Positions 1 to 9,039 of a DNA stretch of 64,000 nucleotides are shown piece by piece. The number at the start of each line of letters is the position of its first letter. Position 1 is the stretch's first letter. A program made the translations under genes and the position numbers. The notes beneath the pieces were generated by a model that searched no databases, had not been told where the DNA came from, and was given only the letters and a program-made list of their open reading frames with translations. This DNA comes from Sphingomonas sp. GM_Shp_1 (GTDB lineage: Bacteria; Pseudomonadota; Alphaproteobacteria; Sphingomonadales; Sphingomonadaceae), in assembly GCF_026540895.1 (NCBI RefSeq), contig NZ_JALNUR010000006.1, forward strand, positions 1 through 64,000, read 5' to 3'.

Positions 1-2072
1 TCGGCCCAGCGTGCGAGGTTCGGATGTGCCTCGAACCGGTCGCCCGCCATCGCCTGGAGCCGCAGCCAGAAGCGCGACGCCAGGGTCGGTCCGCTCGCAT
101 CGCGCCGCGCGCGGGTCAGGATCGCGCGCGGCGCCCCCATCGCCTGCGCGAGGTCATGCGCGGCGATCCCGATCCGCTGCTCCAGCCCGACCAGCCCCAG
201 CAGCGAGCGGATACGCGGTGCCAGCCAGGGGTCGGGTGCGGGCCGCCCCGGCCAGACGCCTTCGTTCAGCCCCCCCGCGATCATCAGATCGGCGGTCTGG
301 AGACGCGCCTCGATCGGCCCGTAAATGGCGAGGCGGGGATACTGCCCCTCGCGCGGAATGGCGCGCACGGCGATCTCGTCGAACAGGCTGCGCAACAGGC
401 CCGGCAGTTCGGCGGGATCGACGCGGGCCGGGCCGTGATCGGCCTGTTCCTCATAGCCCGCAAGGAACTCCGCCGCTGCGCGTCCCTGCAGCCCCGTCCA
501 CAGCGCATCGCCGCATAAGGTCTGCCCGCATTCGCGCAGACAGGCGAGCAAGCTGCGCAAGCTCTGCGGCCCATCGCCGAAGGTCCGCCCCACCGCCTCC
601 AGCATCGGCGCGGCCTTGACCCAGAAGGCGGCGGCGGTCGGCTTGTCGGCAACATGCGCGGCGATGCCCTCCAACCCAGGCGCGGGCCGCGGTCCCCGAA
701 GGGCGCGATCGAGCGCGCGGACGCCGTCCAGCCACTCGACCCGCTCCATATTCCCATGGATCAGCGGATGCTTGAGCAACGCCAGCAGCGGCAGCGGCGC
801 GAAATGCTGCGCCGCCGCCTCGGCCAGTTGGAGCAGGAAGGTGCCGGGCAACAGGATCGACAGGGGCCGCCCCGCCGTATCATCGATCAGGATGTTCCAG
901 CGCCGACAATGCGCCGCCACCCGCCGCGCCAGCGCGCGGTCGGGGGTGACCAGCGCGGCGGTACGGCCCGGCTCCTCGATGGCCTCGCGCAGGGCCAGCG
1001 CGATCGCCTGCGCCTCTTCGGCGGGGGTGGCGAGTTCGATGGTGGACACCCCCGACAAGCGCCGGTCGTCCGCAGGCAGGTCGGTCCATTTGCCGGTGAA
1101 GTCGGCCGGCGCCATGGCATTGGCGATGGCGCGCCCGCGCGCGGCCCCGGCGTCATAATCGCCGCCGCCGCGCCACACCGTCACCTCGCCGCGCGCGACG
1201 CTCATCCGGTCGAGCAGCAGCTTCAGCGCGAATTGCGGATGCGTCTCGATCGACCGGCGGGTGCGCCCGGTCTCGGGATCGGGCTTGTGCGGGCCCAGCG
1301 CATCCCATTCCTCGTCGGGCATGGTCAGGTCCAGCCCGGCGAACACCACCGATCCGCCCGGCATTTCCGACACGCAACGTAGCAGCCGCGCGACGGCGGG
1401 TGCGGTGTCGGTGACGCCCGCCGCGCAGACGAAGCCGGCGGGCTGCGCCTCGGCCCAGCGCTCGGCGGTACGGTCGAGCAGCAGGGTCCGCCGCCGGGCC
1501 GCGTCGATCCGCCCCATCCGTTCCAACACGGCGGGCCAACGGTCGAGCACGACCGAGAAGGTCGCCAGCGCCGACTGCCAATGCTCGGTCAGTTCGGGGC
1601 CCAGATCGAGCGCGGCCAATTCCGCCGGATCAACCTCTTCGACCAGCATCTGGTCCAATGTGCGGGCCAGATCGCCCGCCAGCCGCACCGCCTCCGCCGC
1701 CGTCACCGGCTGTCCCGCCCGGGCGCGCTCCTGCTCGACCAGCCGGGCCAGGATCATGCGTCTGGCCGAGGGCGAGATGGCGGGCGGCGGCGGCGCCTCC
1801 GCATCGGCGGGGTCGAGCGCCGAGCCCGCCGCCTCGCCCAGTTCGGGATCGCCCAGCGCCACCATGCGCGGCAGGATCAGGCCGCCGCCGCTCGCGCGCA
1901 CGAACGCCTCGGTCACCGCACGGACGCCGCGATTGGTCGGCAGCAGGATCATCCCCTGCGCCAGCGTCAGCGGATCGCCGCCGGTCCGCCGCATCAGTCC
2001 GGCGACCAGCGCGTCGGCGAAACCGCGATGGGCGGGGATGGTGTGCAGCCGGGGGCGGCGCGGCTCAGCCAT
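1..2072 (-). CDS. addB: AddB-type double-strand break repair nuclease/helicase subunit, 3' end cut by window edge
   Basis: About 690 N-terminal codons are visible; the frame runs open from the ATG at 2072 to the window edge. The protein is the AddB partner of the AddAB helicase-nuclease that resects double-strand breaks for RecA recombination. Family-typical stretches are seen: an early ILLPTNRGVRAV segment, STIELATPAEEAQAIALAL near residues 343-361, and a later IEARLQTADLMIAGGLNEG segment typical of alphaproteobacterial AddB. The C-terminal nuclease and Fe-S cysteines would lie outside the window. The start overlaps the murU stop by 8 bp, so translation is probably coupled. addA is expected just beyond the left edge. 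Confidence 0.9.
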   Translation of the reverse strand, partial: MAEPRRPRLHTIPAHRGFADALVAGLMRRTGGDPLTLAQGMILLPTNRGVRAVTEAFVRASGGGLILPRMVALGDPELGEAAGSALDPADAEAPPPPAISPSARRMILARLVEQERARAGQPVTAAEAVRLAGDLARTLDQMLVEEVDPAELAALDLGPELTEHWQSALATFSVVLDRWPAVLERMGRIDAARRRTLLLDRTAERWAEAQPAGFVCAAGVTDTAPAVARLLRCVSEMPGGSVVFAGLDLTMPDEEWDALGPHKPDPETGRTRRSIETHPQFALKLLLDRMSVARGEVTVWRGGGDYDAGAARGRAIANAMAPADFTGKWTDLPADDRRLSGVSTIELATPAEEAQAIALALREAIEEPGRTAALVTPDRALARRVAAHCRRWNILIDDTAGRPLSILLPGTFLLQLAEAAAQHFAPLPLLALLKHPLIHGNMERVEWLDGVRALDRALRGPRPAPGLEGIAAHVADKPTAAAFWVKAAPMLEAVGRTFGDGPQSLRSLLACLRECGQTLCGDALWTGLQGRAAAEFLAGYEEQADHGPARVDPAELPGLLRSLFDEIAVRAIPREGQYPRLAIYGPIEARLQTADLMIAGGLNEGVWPGRPAPDPWLAPRIRSLLGLVGLEQRIGIAAHDLAQAMGAPRAILTRARRDASGPTLASRFWLRLQAMAGDRFEAHPNLARWA

Positions 2073-2820
2073 CCGCGAGGATCAGCTCCGTCTGCGGAAT
2101 GGCGCGCGGCGTACCGACATCGAACCACAGGCCCTGATGCACCTGGCCATAAGCGCGTCCGGCCTCGATCGCGCGGTTCCAGAAGATATTGGTCGAAAAG
2201 GGCCCCTCCGGCGCATCGGCGAGCAGGCGCGGATGCAGGATCTGAAGCCCGGTATAGGAAAAGGGCGCGACCCGGTTGGGCGCGCGCCGCGCGGTGATCC
2301 GCCCATCGGCCCCCAGATAGAAGTCTCCCCGCCCCTGATGGTTATGCGCCCGCGCGAGCGGCACCATCAGCAACAGCGCATCCATCGTCTCGTCGTCCCA
2401 GCGCGAGGCGAGCAGGCGGATCGCATCGACCGGCCCGTCGATCCACAGATTGTCGCTGTTGACCACCAATATGGGTTCGTCGCCCAGCAAGGGACGCGCC
2501 TTGACCAGCCCGCCCCCGGTTTCGAGCAATTCCGCTCGTTCGTCCGAGATCAGGATCTCGATGCCCGGAAAACGATCCTTCAGATGCGCTTCGAGCTGGT
2601 CGGCCAGATAATGGACATTGACCACCGCCCGCTCGACCCCCGCCGCGACCAGCCGGTCGAAGACATGGTCGATCAACGGCTTGCCCGCTACCGACACCAG
2701 CGGCTTGGGGCGCGTGGCGGTCAGCGGGCGCATCCGCTTGCCGATGCCCGCCGCCATCACCATCGCGGTGCGCGGCACCTGGCCGGAGGGCATGGGACGG
2801 AGCGAGAGTTGCCGGGTCAT
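2065..2820 (-). CDS. murU: N-acetylmuramate-1-phosphate uridylyltransferase MurU
   Basis: A 251-residue nucleotidyltransferase. The signature AAGIGKRMRPLT followed by RPKPL at residues 23-41 is the NTP-binding loop, and VVNSDNLW holds the metal-binding Asp. In the Pseudomonas recycling route MurU converts MurNAc-1-P and UTP to UDP-MurNAc. The substrate is assigned from the immediate upstream partner amgK: the murU ATG overlaps the amgK stop as ATGA, and this pair is a known functional unit. Sugar-nucleotidyltransferases are hard to separate on sequence alone, so without the pairing it would be called a generic NTP transferase. Confidence 0.88.
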   Translation of the reverse strand: MTRQLSLRPMPSGQVPRTAMVMAAGIGKRMRPLTATRPKPLVSVAGKPLIDHVFDRLVAAGVERAVVNVHYLADQLEAHLKDRFPGIEILISDERAELLETGGGLVKARPLLGDEPILVVNSDNLWIDGPVDAIRLLASRWDDETMDALLLMVPLARAHNHQGRGDFYLGADGRITARRAPNRVAPFSYTGLQILHPRLLADAPEGPFSTNIFWNRAIEAGRAYGQVHQGLWFDVGTPRAIPQTELILADG

Positions 2821-3809
2821 CGGTCGCTTCCTTGGCCTGCCAGGCGTTGCGGATCGCCGCGCAATTCGGGCGGGACATTGTCGTCGAACCAGGCCGCGAC
2901 GGGCGCGAGCACCGGCTGCGACAGGTCACGTTCCAGATAGGACCAGACGCGCGGGCACAGCCCCGCATAACGCGGCTTGCCGTCCCGCTTCCATAGCCGG
3001 GTGAAGATGCCCAGGATCTTGGCGTTCCGCTGTGCGCCCAGCACATGATAGGCATCTAGGAACGCATCGCCCTCGCCCGTCTCGGCCAGATAGCGCGCCA
3101 GCATCGCCTGTTCGATCGACGGCTCCACATCGCGCCGTGCGTCCTGCAACAGCGAAACGAGGTCATAGGAGGCATGGCCCGCCAGCGCGTCCTGAAAGTC
3201 GAGCAGGCCCAGCGTGCGCAGCGGCCCAACCAGCATCAGATTTTCGACATGATAGTCGCGCAGCACGGTCACCGGGCTGTCGGCGATGGCGTGCGCGAAC
3301 ACCCGCTCCCAGGCGGCGCGATAGCCCTCGACATCGACGTCCAGACCGACCGCCGGGCAATACCACTGCGTAAACAGCCCCGCCTCGCGGTGGAGGACGG
3401 CGGCGTCATAGGGGGCCAGCCCCTCGGGCGCATGGCCGCGCAACCGAGCGAGCAGATCGACCGCGTCGCTGTAGAGCTTCACCGTCGCCTCGGGATCGGC
3501 CTCAATCGCCTCGCGCATCCGGTCGTCGCCGAAATCCTCGATCAGGACGAGGCCGCGCACCTCATCCGCGCCGAGAATGGCGGGCGCGGCGAACCCCCGC
3601 CCGACCAGCCAGCGCGCGAGCGCGATGAAGGGGCGCGGGTCCTCCTGCGGGGGCGGCGCATCCATCAACACGGCGCTGCGCCCCTCCAGCGTCACGCGGA
3701 AATAGCGGCGGAACGAGGCATCACCGGCGAGCGGGGCGATCACCGCCCCCTCCCATCCCAGCGTCGTCAGAAAGGCGGCGGCATCCGCCGGAGGGGTCAT
3801 ATCGGCCAT
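2817..3809 (-). CDS. amgK: Anomeric N-acetylmuramate/N-acetylglucosamine kinase AmgK
   Basis: A 330-residue aminoglycoside-phosphotransferase-fold kinase. The catalytic loop reads LRDYHVENLM and the metal-binding loop GLLDFQDALAG, the form found in AmgK rather than in antibiotic-resistance kinases. AmgK phosphorylates MurNAc (or GlcNAc) at C1, feeding MurU. I place the start at 3809 (MADMTPPAD); the frame is open further upstream, but that extension overlaps tsaE and does not look conserved. The start overlaps the tsaE 3' end by 13 bp and the stop overlaps murU. An ATG at 3800 is an alternative. Confidence 0.9.
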   Translation of the reverse strand: MADMTPPADAAAFLTTLGWEGAVIAPLAGDASFRRYFRVTLEGRSAVLMDAPPPQEDPRPFIALARWLVGRGFAAPAILGADEVRGLVLIEDFGDDRMREAIEADPEATVKLYSDAVDLLARLRGHAPEGLAPYDAAVLHREAGLFTQWYCPAVGLDVDVEGYRAAWERVFAHAIADSPVTVLRDYHVENLMLVGPLRTLGLLDFQDALAGHASYDLVSLLQDARRDVEPSIEQAMLARYLAETGEGDAFLDAYHVLGAQRNAKILGIFTRLWKRDGKPRYAGLCPRVWSYLERDLSQPVLAPVAAWFDDNVPPELRGDPQRLAGQGSDR

Positions 3810-4243
3810 CGGCTTTCCCAGCCCGAGGGCACCTTCGCTGTCAAGACACGTCCGCCGCCCGCATCCATTTCCAGTGTCAGGGCCAGCGCCTGCGGCCACG
3901 CCCCCTCGCCCGCCCGGTCGGGCCATTCGACGATCAGCGCGGAATCCCACAAGGCCTCGTCCAGGCCCAGTTCCTCCATCTGCTCCGGCCCGTCGAGCCG
4001 GTAGAGATCGACATGCAGCACCGGGATCACGGTTTCCGGCGGGGCATAGGGCTGGACGATGGCGAAGCTGGGGCTCGGCGCCTCTCCGGGCAGGCCGAGC
4101 GCGGCGAGCAGACCGCGCGCGAGGCTGGTCTTGCCCGCGCCCAATGTGCCGGTCAGCGTCACCACGTCACCGGGGCGGAGATGCGCCGCCAGCCGCCGTC
4201 CGAAATCCTCGGTGGCGGCGGCATCGGCCAGGTGGATCGTCAT
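3797..4243 (-). CDS. tsaE: tRNA t6A biosynthesis ATPase TsaE
   Basis: A 148-residue P-loop ATPase of the TsaE/YjeE family, the usual length. The Walker A motif GTLGAGKTS lies at residues 32-40; PSFAIVQPY and HVDLYRLDGPEQ follow as expected. TsaE works with TsaB and TsaD to place threonylcarbamoyl on A37 of ANN-decoding tRNAs. Its ATG overlaps the divL stop (ATGA) and its 3' end overlaps amgK, so it is inside one operon with divL, amgK, murU and addB. Confidence 0.95.
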   Translation of the reverse strand: MTIHLADAAATEDFGRRLAAHLRPGDVVTLTGTLGAGKTSLARGLLAALGLPGEAPSPSFAIVQPYAPPETVIPVLHVDLYRLDGPEQMEELGLDEALWDSALIVEWPDRAGEGAWPQALALTLEMDAGGGRVLTAKVPSGWESRWPI

Positions 4244-6612
4244 GGCTTGTCCTTCTCGATCACCCGCCGCGGCAGTTCGACCGTCACCAGCGTCCCCTCG
4301 CCCGGCTCCGACAGCAAGGCGATAGTGCCGCCATGCGCCTCGACGAACTGCTTGGCGAGCGGCAGGCCGAGGCCGAGCGCGCGCTCGCCCGTCGCCTTGA
4401 TCCCCGGCTCAGCGAAACGGTCGAAGGCGCGGGCGACGGACTGTTCGTCCATCCCCTGCCCGTCGTCCGACACCACGATCCGCGCCCGCGCCGAATCGCC
4501 GTCCGCGTGGAGCAGGATGCGCCCACCCTCCGGCGTCTGTTCGACCGCATGGCGCAGCAGATGCTCGATCGTCTCCTGCAAGCGGCGGCGGTCACCGGTG
4601 ATGCGGCCCAGCGAGCGCTGTATCTCGACCGCGAAGTCCAGCTTGCGCCGCCCGGCGATCGGCCGGATCGTATCCGCCGCCGCCCGCGCGACGCGGGCGA
4701 GTTCGACATCCTCGCGCGCGATCTCCGCATCCACCTGATCCCGGGTCAGGTCGAGCACGTCATCGACCAGCAGGCCCAAGCGCTCGGTCGATTCCAGTAT
4801 CGCCTCGACATAGCTCGTTGCCGTTTCCGGCAGGGGCCCCGCGAACCCGCCATGCAGCATCTCGGCGAAACCGCTGATCGAGGTCAGCGGGGTGCGCAAT
4901 TCGTAGCTCATATTGGCGACGAAGGCGGTCTTCACCTTGTCCGCCGCCTCCAGCGCATCGGCGCGGTCGCGCAGCGCTTGCTCGGCCCGCCGGCTATCGG
5001 TGATGTCCAGCAGCGTGAACAACGCATTGCCGTCGGGCAGCGGCACGCCCGCGAATTCGAAATGACGGCCATCGGCAAAGGCGACGCGCCCGCCGCGCTG
5101 CTGCCGCTCGATCGTCGCGGACCGAACCAGATCGACGATCAGCCCGGACCGGCTCGGCGTCGCGAGGCGTTCGGCGACGCGGTCGGCAAAAGCATCGACG
5201 CGCGGATGGCTGGTCAGGAAATCCTCCTCCAGCCCCCATAGCGCGCGGAAGCGGTTGTTCCAAAGCTGCAACCGGCCATCGGCGGCGAAGACGCCCAACG
5301 CCTCGAACAGATTGTCGAAGGTCGCGGTCCGCACGCGCAGCAGCGTGTCGCGCGCGGAGGCGAGTTGCACCTCCTCGGTCCGATCCTCGAAGATCAGCAA
5401 CAGGCCGCCATCGGGCAGCGGCTGCGCCACGACGCGCAGATGCGTGCCGCCGGGCAGATGCCATTGTTCCTCGATCCCGCCGCTCGCCTGGCGGAACCAG
5501 CCGACCCGCTCGGCCTTCCAGCCGGGGAAGTCGCGAACCTCGGGGCTGCGATTGGCCTCGCGCATCCGCTCCAGGATACGGTCGAACTCGGGATGATCGG
5601 CCAGCCACTCGGCCTTCATCGCGAACATGCGGCGGAAGGGCTGGTTGCAGAAGACGAGGCCGCGGTCCGGTCCGAAATGGGCGACCGCCGCCGACAACCG
5701 GTCGAGCATCGCGCGCTGTGCTTCGGCGAAGCGCTTGGCCCCGGCGCGCGACTGTTCCAGATCCTCGATATCGACCGCGAAGCCCGCAATGCCACCGGTC
5801 GGCAGCGGCACGTCGAAGATGCGCAATGCGCGCCGGGCCCCGTCGATCGTCGCAGGCAGCACCTGCTCATGCGGCCGCCCCTGGTCGCGTGCCGCCGCCG
5901 CCCCCGCCAGCGGACCGCCGCGTCCCGACCCCTCGACCAGTTCCAGCCCACGCCCGACGACATCGGCGGCGTCGCGACCCTCGACCGCCTCGACATAGGC
6001 GGTGTTGACCATGGCGAGGCGCAGATCGGCCCCACGATACCACATGGGCAAAGGGGCCGCCTCGATCAGCCCGGTCAGCGCCTGAAACGCATCGCCCAGC
6101 CGCTTGGCCTCGGCATCCAGCCGAACGATCTCGTCCTGCGTCTCGGTCATGTCGAAGACCCAGATGACGACCGCGCCCGCCGCCCCTTGATCGCCGGGCG
6201 CGCGCGCACCGTCGAACAACAGGGTCCGTTCCGACCCCTGCGGGCGAAAGATGCGGCGAAAGCGGCGACCGGTCTTCTGCGCGGCGTTCAGATCGGCGGC
6301 GAGGAGCGCGGCGTCATCGACCGCCAATCCCGTATCGCCCGATGTCAGCTCTTCCAGGAAGCGCGCGACGTCCGGCAGGCCCAGCCAGTCGGCCAGCCGC
6401 CGGGGCATTTCGATCCGCCCGTCGCTGCGCATCAGCATCGCCTGGGCCGGTCCCGCGCGCAGCAGCGCGTCGAGCCGGTCGCGCTCCACCCGCACCGCCG
6501 ACGCCTCGGCCCGCGCGCGAATCCCCAGGAACAACAGGACCATGCCGATCAGGATCAATCCGCACGCCCCCGCCCCCAACAGCGCGGCCTCGACGCTATC
6601 GATCGCGATCAT
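4240..6612 (-). CDS. divL: DivL-type tyrosine pseudokinase (PAS repeat, HisKA-like, HATPase)
   Basis: A 790-residue membrane sensor kinase homologue. One N-terminal transmembrane segment spans about residues 9-31, then several PAS-like regions, an H-box region near 560-625 and an intact HATPase domain (N-box EHLLRHAVEQTPEGG, G1 DDGQGMDE, G2 ALGLGLPL). The H-box reads MSYELRTPL, so Tyr570 stands where histidine kinases carry the phospho-His. This is the hallmark of Caulobacter DivL (Tyr550 of 769 residues), which modulates CckA and hence CtrA. The next genes tsaE, amgK, murU and addB match divL neighbourhoods in alphaproteobacteria as I remember them. The start ATG at 6612 gives an N-terminus that leads straight into the membrane segment. 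Confidence 0.87.
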   Translation of the reverse strand: MIAIDSVEAALLGAGACGLILIGMVLLFLGIRARAEASAVRVERDRLDALLRAGPAQAMLMRSDGRIEMPRRLADWLGLPDVARFLEELTSGDTGLAVDDAALLAADLNAAQKTGRRFRRIFRPQGSERTLLFDGARAPGDQGAAGAVVIWVFDMTETQDEIVRLDAEAKRLGDAFQALTGLIEAAPLPMWYRGADLRLAMVNTAYVEAVEGRDAADVVGRGLELVEGSGRGGPLAGAAAARDQGRPHEQVLPATIDGARRALRIFDVPLPTGGIAGFAVDIEDLEQSRAGAKRFAEAQRAMLDRLSAAVAHFGPDRGLVFCNQPFRRMFAMKAEWLADHPEFDRILERMREANRSPEVRDFPGWKAERVGWFRQASGGIEEQWHLPGGTHLRVVAQPLPDGGLLLIFEDRTEEVQLASARDTLLRVRTATFDNLFEALGVFAADGRLQLWNNRFRALWGLEEDFLTSHPRVDAFADRVAERLATPSRSGLIVDLVRSATIERQQRGGRVAFADGRHFEFAGVPLPDGNALFTLLDITDSRRAEQALRDRADALEAADKVKTAFVANMSYELRTPLTSISGFAEMLHGGFAGPLPETATSYVEAILESTERLGLLVDDVLDLTRDQVDAEIAREDVELARVARAAADTIRPIAGRRKLDFAVEIQRSLGRITGDRRRLQETIEHLLRHAVEQTPEGGRILLHADGDSARARIVVSDDGQGMDEQSVARAFDRFAEPGIKATGERALGLGLPLAKQFVEAHGGTIALLSEPGEGTLVTVELPRRVIEKDKP

Positions 6613-6711
6613 CCGATAAGGTCCGGGCCAGAAAGCTGCATTCCCGCATCTCTAGCCCGATCGGCACGCGCTGCGCCACATCGAACAGCGGCGGAACGGC
6701 ACCCGCCCAAG

Positions 6712-6746
6712 AAAAAGGGGGACGCCCTTTCGGACGCCCCCCTTTT
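6712..6746 (-). terminator. Rho-independent terminator of ahcY
   Basis: Read on the minus strand, a 15-pair stem (AAAAGGGGGGCGTCC with GGGCGTCCCCCTTTT, two G-U pairs) closes on a GAAA loop and runs into a T-tract. It lies 34 bp after the ahcY stop and before the divL start, so it should separate ahcY from the divL operon. Confidence 0.88.
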
Positions 6747-6779
6747 CCGTTGCCGTCGGGTCGAAACCCGATGGTCGCA

Positions 6780-8198
6780 TCAATAGCGATAGTGATCCGG
6801 CTTGAACGGACCTTCGACCGGCACGCCGATATAAGCGGCCTGCTTCTCCGACAGCTTCGACAGCTGGACGCCCAGCTTTTCGAGGTGAAGCGCGGCGACC
6901 TTCTCGTCCAGGTGCTTGGGCAGAACATACACTTCGTTCTTGTAGTTCTCACCCTTGGTCCACAGCTCGATCTGGGCGAGCGTCTGGTTGGTGAACGAGG
7001 CCGACATCACGAAGCTGGGGTGGCCGGTCGCGCAGCCCAGATTCACCAGGCGGCCCTTGGCCAGCACGATGATCTGCTTGCCGTCGGGGAACTCGACCAG
7101 GTCGGTGCCGGGCTTCACTTCGGTCCACTTGTAGTTCGACAGGGCGGCGATCTGGATCTCGCTGTCGAAGTGGCCGATGTTGCAGACGATCGACATGGGC
7201 TTCATCGCCTTCATGTGATCGGCGGTGATGACGTCGGCATTGCCGGTCGCGGTCACGAAGATGTCGGCGCGCTTGACGGCCTCATCCATCGTCACGACCT
7301 CGAAGCCCTCCATCGCCGCCTGCAGCGCGCAGATCGGGTCGATCTCGGTCACGAGCACGCGCGCACCGCCGTTGCGGAGCGACTGGGCCGAGCCCTTGCC
7401 CACGTCGCCGAAACCGGCGACCGCGGCGACCTTGCCCGCCAGCATCACGTCGGTGGCGCGACGGATCGCGTCGACCAGCGATTCCTTGCAGCCATAGAGG
7501 TTGTCGAACTTCGACTTCGTCACCGAGTCGTTGACGTTGATCGCCGGGAAAGGCAGTTCGCCCTTCTTCGCGATCTCGTACAGGCGGTGAACGCCGGTCG
7601 TGGTCTCTTCCGACACGCCCTTCAGGTTCTGGACGGTCTGGGTCAGATAGCCCGGCTTCTTGGCGATGAAGGCCTTGACCGAACGCTGGAACTCGACTTC
7701 CTCTTCATTCTCCGGCTCGCCGAAGGTCTGACCGGCTTCCAGCTTGGCGCCCCACAGCGCGAACATGGTCGCGTCGCCGCCATCGTCCAGGATGATATTG
7801 GCAGTCGTGCCGTCACCATTCTTATCCCAGTCGAAAATGTCGCCGACATAATCCCAATATTCGGCCAGCGTCTCGCCCTTCACGGCGAAGACGGGAATGC
7901 CGGCGGCGGCGATCGCGGCGGCGGCATGGTCCTGGGTCGAATAGATATTGCAGGTCGCCCAGCGGACATCGGCGCCGAGCGCGGTCAGCGTCTCGATCAG
8001 CACGGCGGTCTGGATCGTCATGTGCAGCGAACCGGTGATGCGCGCGCCCTTCAGGGGCTGCGACGCGCCGAATTCCTGACGCAGGGCCATCAGGCCGGGC
8101 ATCTCAGTCTCGGCGATCTTGATCTCGGCACGGCCGAAATCAGCGAGGCTGATGTCCTTGATGACATAATCGTTCTTGGTGGCGGCAGTCGTGGACAC
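6780..8198 (-). CDS. ahcY: S-adenosylhomocysteine hydrolase
   Basis: Adenosylhomocysteinase splits S-adenosylhomocysteine into adenosine and homocysteine, clearing the inhibitor left by methyltransferases. The NAD-binding [13 protein letters not shown], substrate-site [16 protein letters not shown] and C-terminal PDHYRY are all present. I choose the GTG at 8198, giving 472 residues ([15 protein letters not shown]...), because a CGGAG ribosome site lies 8 nt upstream and family members begin here. The frame stays open upstream to 8291, but that part is not family-like and would run through the leader. A palindromic operator candidate lies upstream and a strong terminator downstream, so it is probably monocistronic. 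Confidence 0.96.
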   Translation of the reverse strand: MSTTAATKNDYVIKDISLADFGRAEIKIAETEMPGLMALRQEFGASQPLKGARITGSLHMTIQTAVLIETLTALGADVRWATCNIYSTQDHAAAAIAAAGIPVFAVKGETLAEYWDYVGDIFDWDKNGDGTTANIILDDGGDATMFALWGAKLEAGQTFGEPENEEEVEFQRSVKAFIAKKPGYLTQTVQNLKGVSEETTTGVHRLYEIAKKGELPFPAINVNDSVTKSKFDNLYGCKESLVDAIRRATDVMLAGKVAAVAGFGDVGKGSAQSLRNGGARVLVTEIDPICALQAAMEGFEVVTMDEAVKRADIFVTATGNADVITADHMKAMKPMSIVCNIGHFDSEIQIAALSNYKWTEVKPGTDLVEFPDGKQIIVLAKGRLVNLGCATGHPSFVMSASFTNQTLAQIELWTKGENYKNEVYVLPKHLDEKVAALHLEKLGVQLSKLSEKQAAYIGVPVEGPFKPDHYRY

Positions 8199-8291
8199 GA
8201 CGAAACTCCGTGCAAAATGGAGCCGACCAAGACGCATAGGCACGCCGATCGGCACGGCGCCCGCCTTAGCGGCGATCGCCCCCGGGATCAA

Positions 8292-8311
8292 ATATAAAGA
8301 TATCTTTATAT
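8292..8311. promoter_or_regulatory. 20-bp perfect palindrome upstream of ahcY, candidate SahR/ArsR-type operator
   Basis: The half-site ATATAAAGAT is followed directly by its exact reverse complement, giving a perfect 20-bp palindrome in otherwise GC-rich DNA. It lies 94 bp upstream of the ahcY GTG and 46 bp beyond the yqgE stop, so only ahcY is a likely target. AT-rich palindromes of this length upstream of ahcY and methionine-cycle genes are known as sites of the ArsR-family regulator SahR in Proteobacteria. Assignment to SahR is inference; no regulator gene is in the window. Confidence 0.6.
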
Positions 8312-8357
8312 GCTTCAGTGTGAATGGGCAGCAGCTTGCTGTCGCCCCCCACGGGCG

Positions 8358-8957
8358 TCAGGCGGTGCCCCCGCCCATAACGAGTTGACGCGGATCGACG
8401 CCCGCCACGCCGAACGCCGCCCGCCACCGGCCTTCCGCCGGTACGTCATAGAGGATGTCGAGTTCGCCCCCGACATTGAACCAGCAGCCGGGCTCGCGCA
8501 GTTCCTCCTCCAACTGGCCCGCATCCCATCCGGCATAGCCCAGCGCGACCACCCAGCGGGCGGGTCCGCGCCCCTCGGCAATGGCACGCAGCACGTCGAC
8601 CGTGCTGGACAGCATCCATTTGCCGCCGACATCGACGCTGTCCTGCCCCTCCCAATCATGGGAGTGCAGGACGAAGCCGCGCCGGGGCTCGACGGGGCCA
8701 CCGAGATGGACCGGCGCGTCGGGCACGTCGCCATGGGGTATGTCGAACTGGTCGAGCAGCGCGTGAAAGCCGAGCCCCTCGATCGTGGTGCCCAGCCCGA
8801 TGCCCAGCGCGCCCCCTTCGTCATGGGCGCACATGGCGATGACGGCATGGTCGAAACGGCGATCGGCCATGCCCGGCATGGCGAGCAGGAATTGGCCGGA
8901 AAGATAGGTCAGTTGATGCACCACCCGACTATAGGGATCGTCGCTTCGCCTCGCCAT
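8358..8957 (-). CDS. YqgE/AlgH family protein
   Basis: A 199-residue member of the UPF0301 (YqgE/AlgH) family. The family-typical N-terminus YLSGQFLLAMPGMADRRF, the central VHLGGPVEPRRGFVLHS and the late ALGYAGWDAGQLEEEL are all present. The molecular function is not established. The gene stands alone between ahcY and the divergent peroxiredoxin gene. The ATG at 8957 keeps the conserved N-terminus with about 15 residues ahead of it. Confidence 0.93.
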   Translation of the reverse strand: MARRSDDPYSRVVHQLTYLSGQFLLAMPGMADRRFDHAVIAMCAHDEGGALGIGLGTTIEGLGFHALLDQFDIPHGDVPDAPVHLGGPVEPRRGFVLHSHDWEGQDSVDVGGKWMLSSTVDVLRAIAEGRGPARWVVALGYAGWDAGQLEEELREPGCWFNVGGELDILYDVPAEGRWRAAFGVAGVDPRQLVMGGGTA

Positions 8958-9039
8958 AGCTTGAAATGCTCAGAGCTTCGGGCATGTACGCCGGACCAAC
9001 GCCCGGCGCGGTGCCGGGCCGATTGCCCTTAGGATCAGG

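Noticed and set aside
1261-2940. Long plus-strand frame opposite addB and murU
   Set aside because: Low-complexity Ser/Arg/Ala-rich translation, opposite two clear genes.
8199-8291. Longer AhcY N-terminus or SAH riboswitch in the ahcY leader
   Set aside because: The extra residues are not family-like, and I could not find the conserved SAH riboswitch core; the palindrome further upstream explains the region better.
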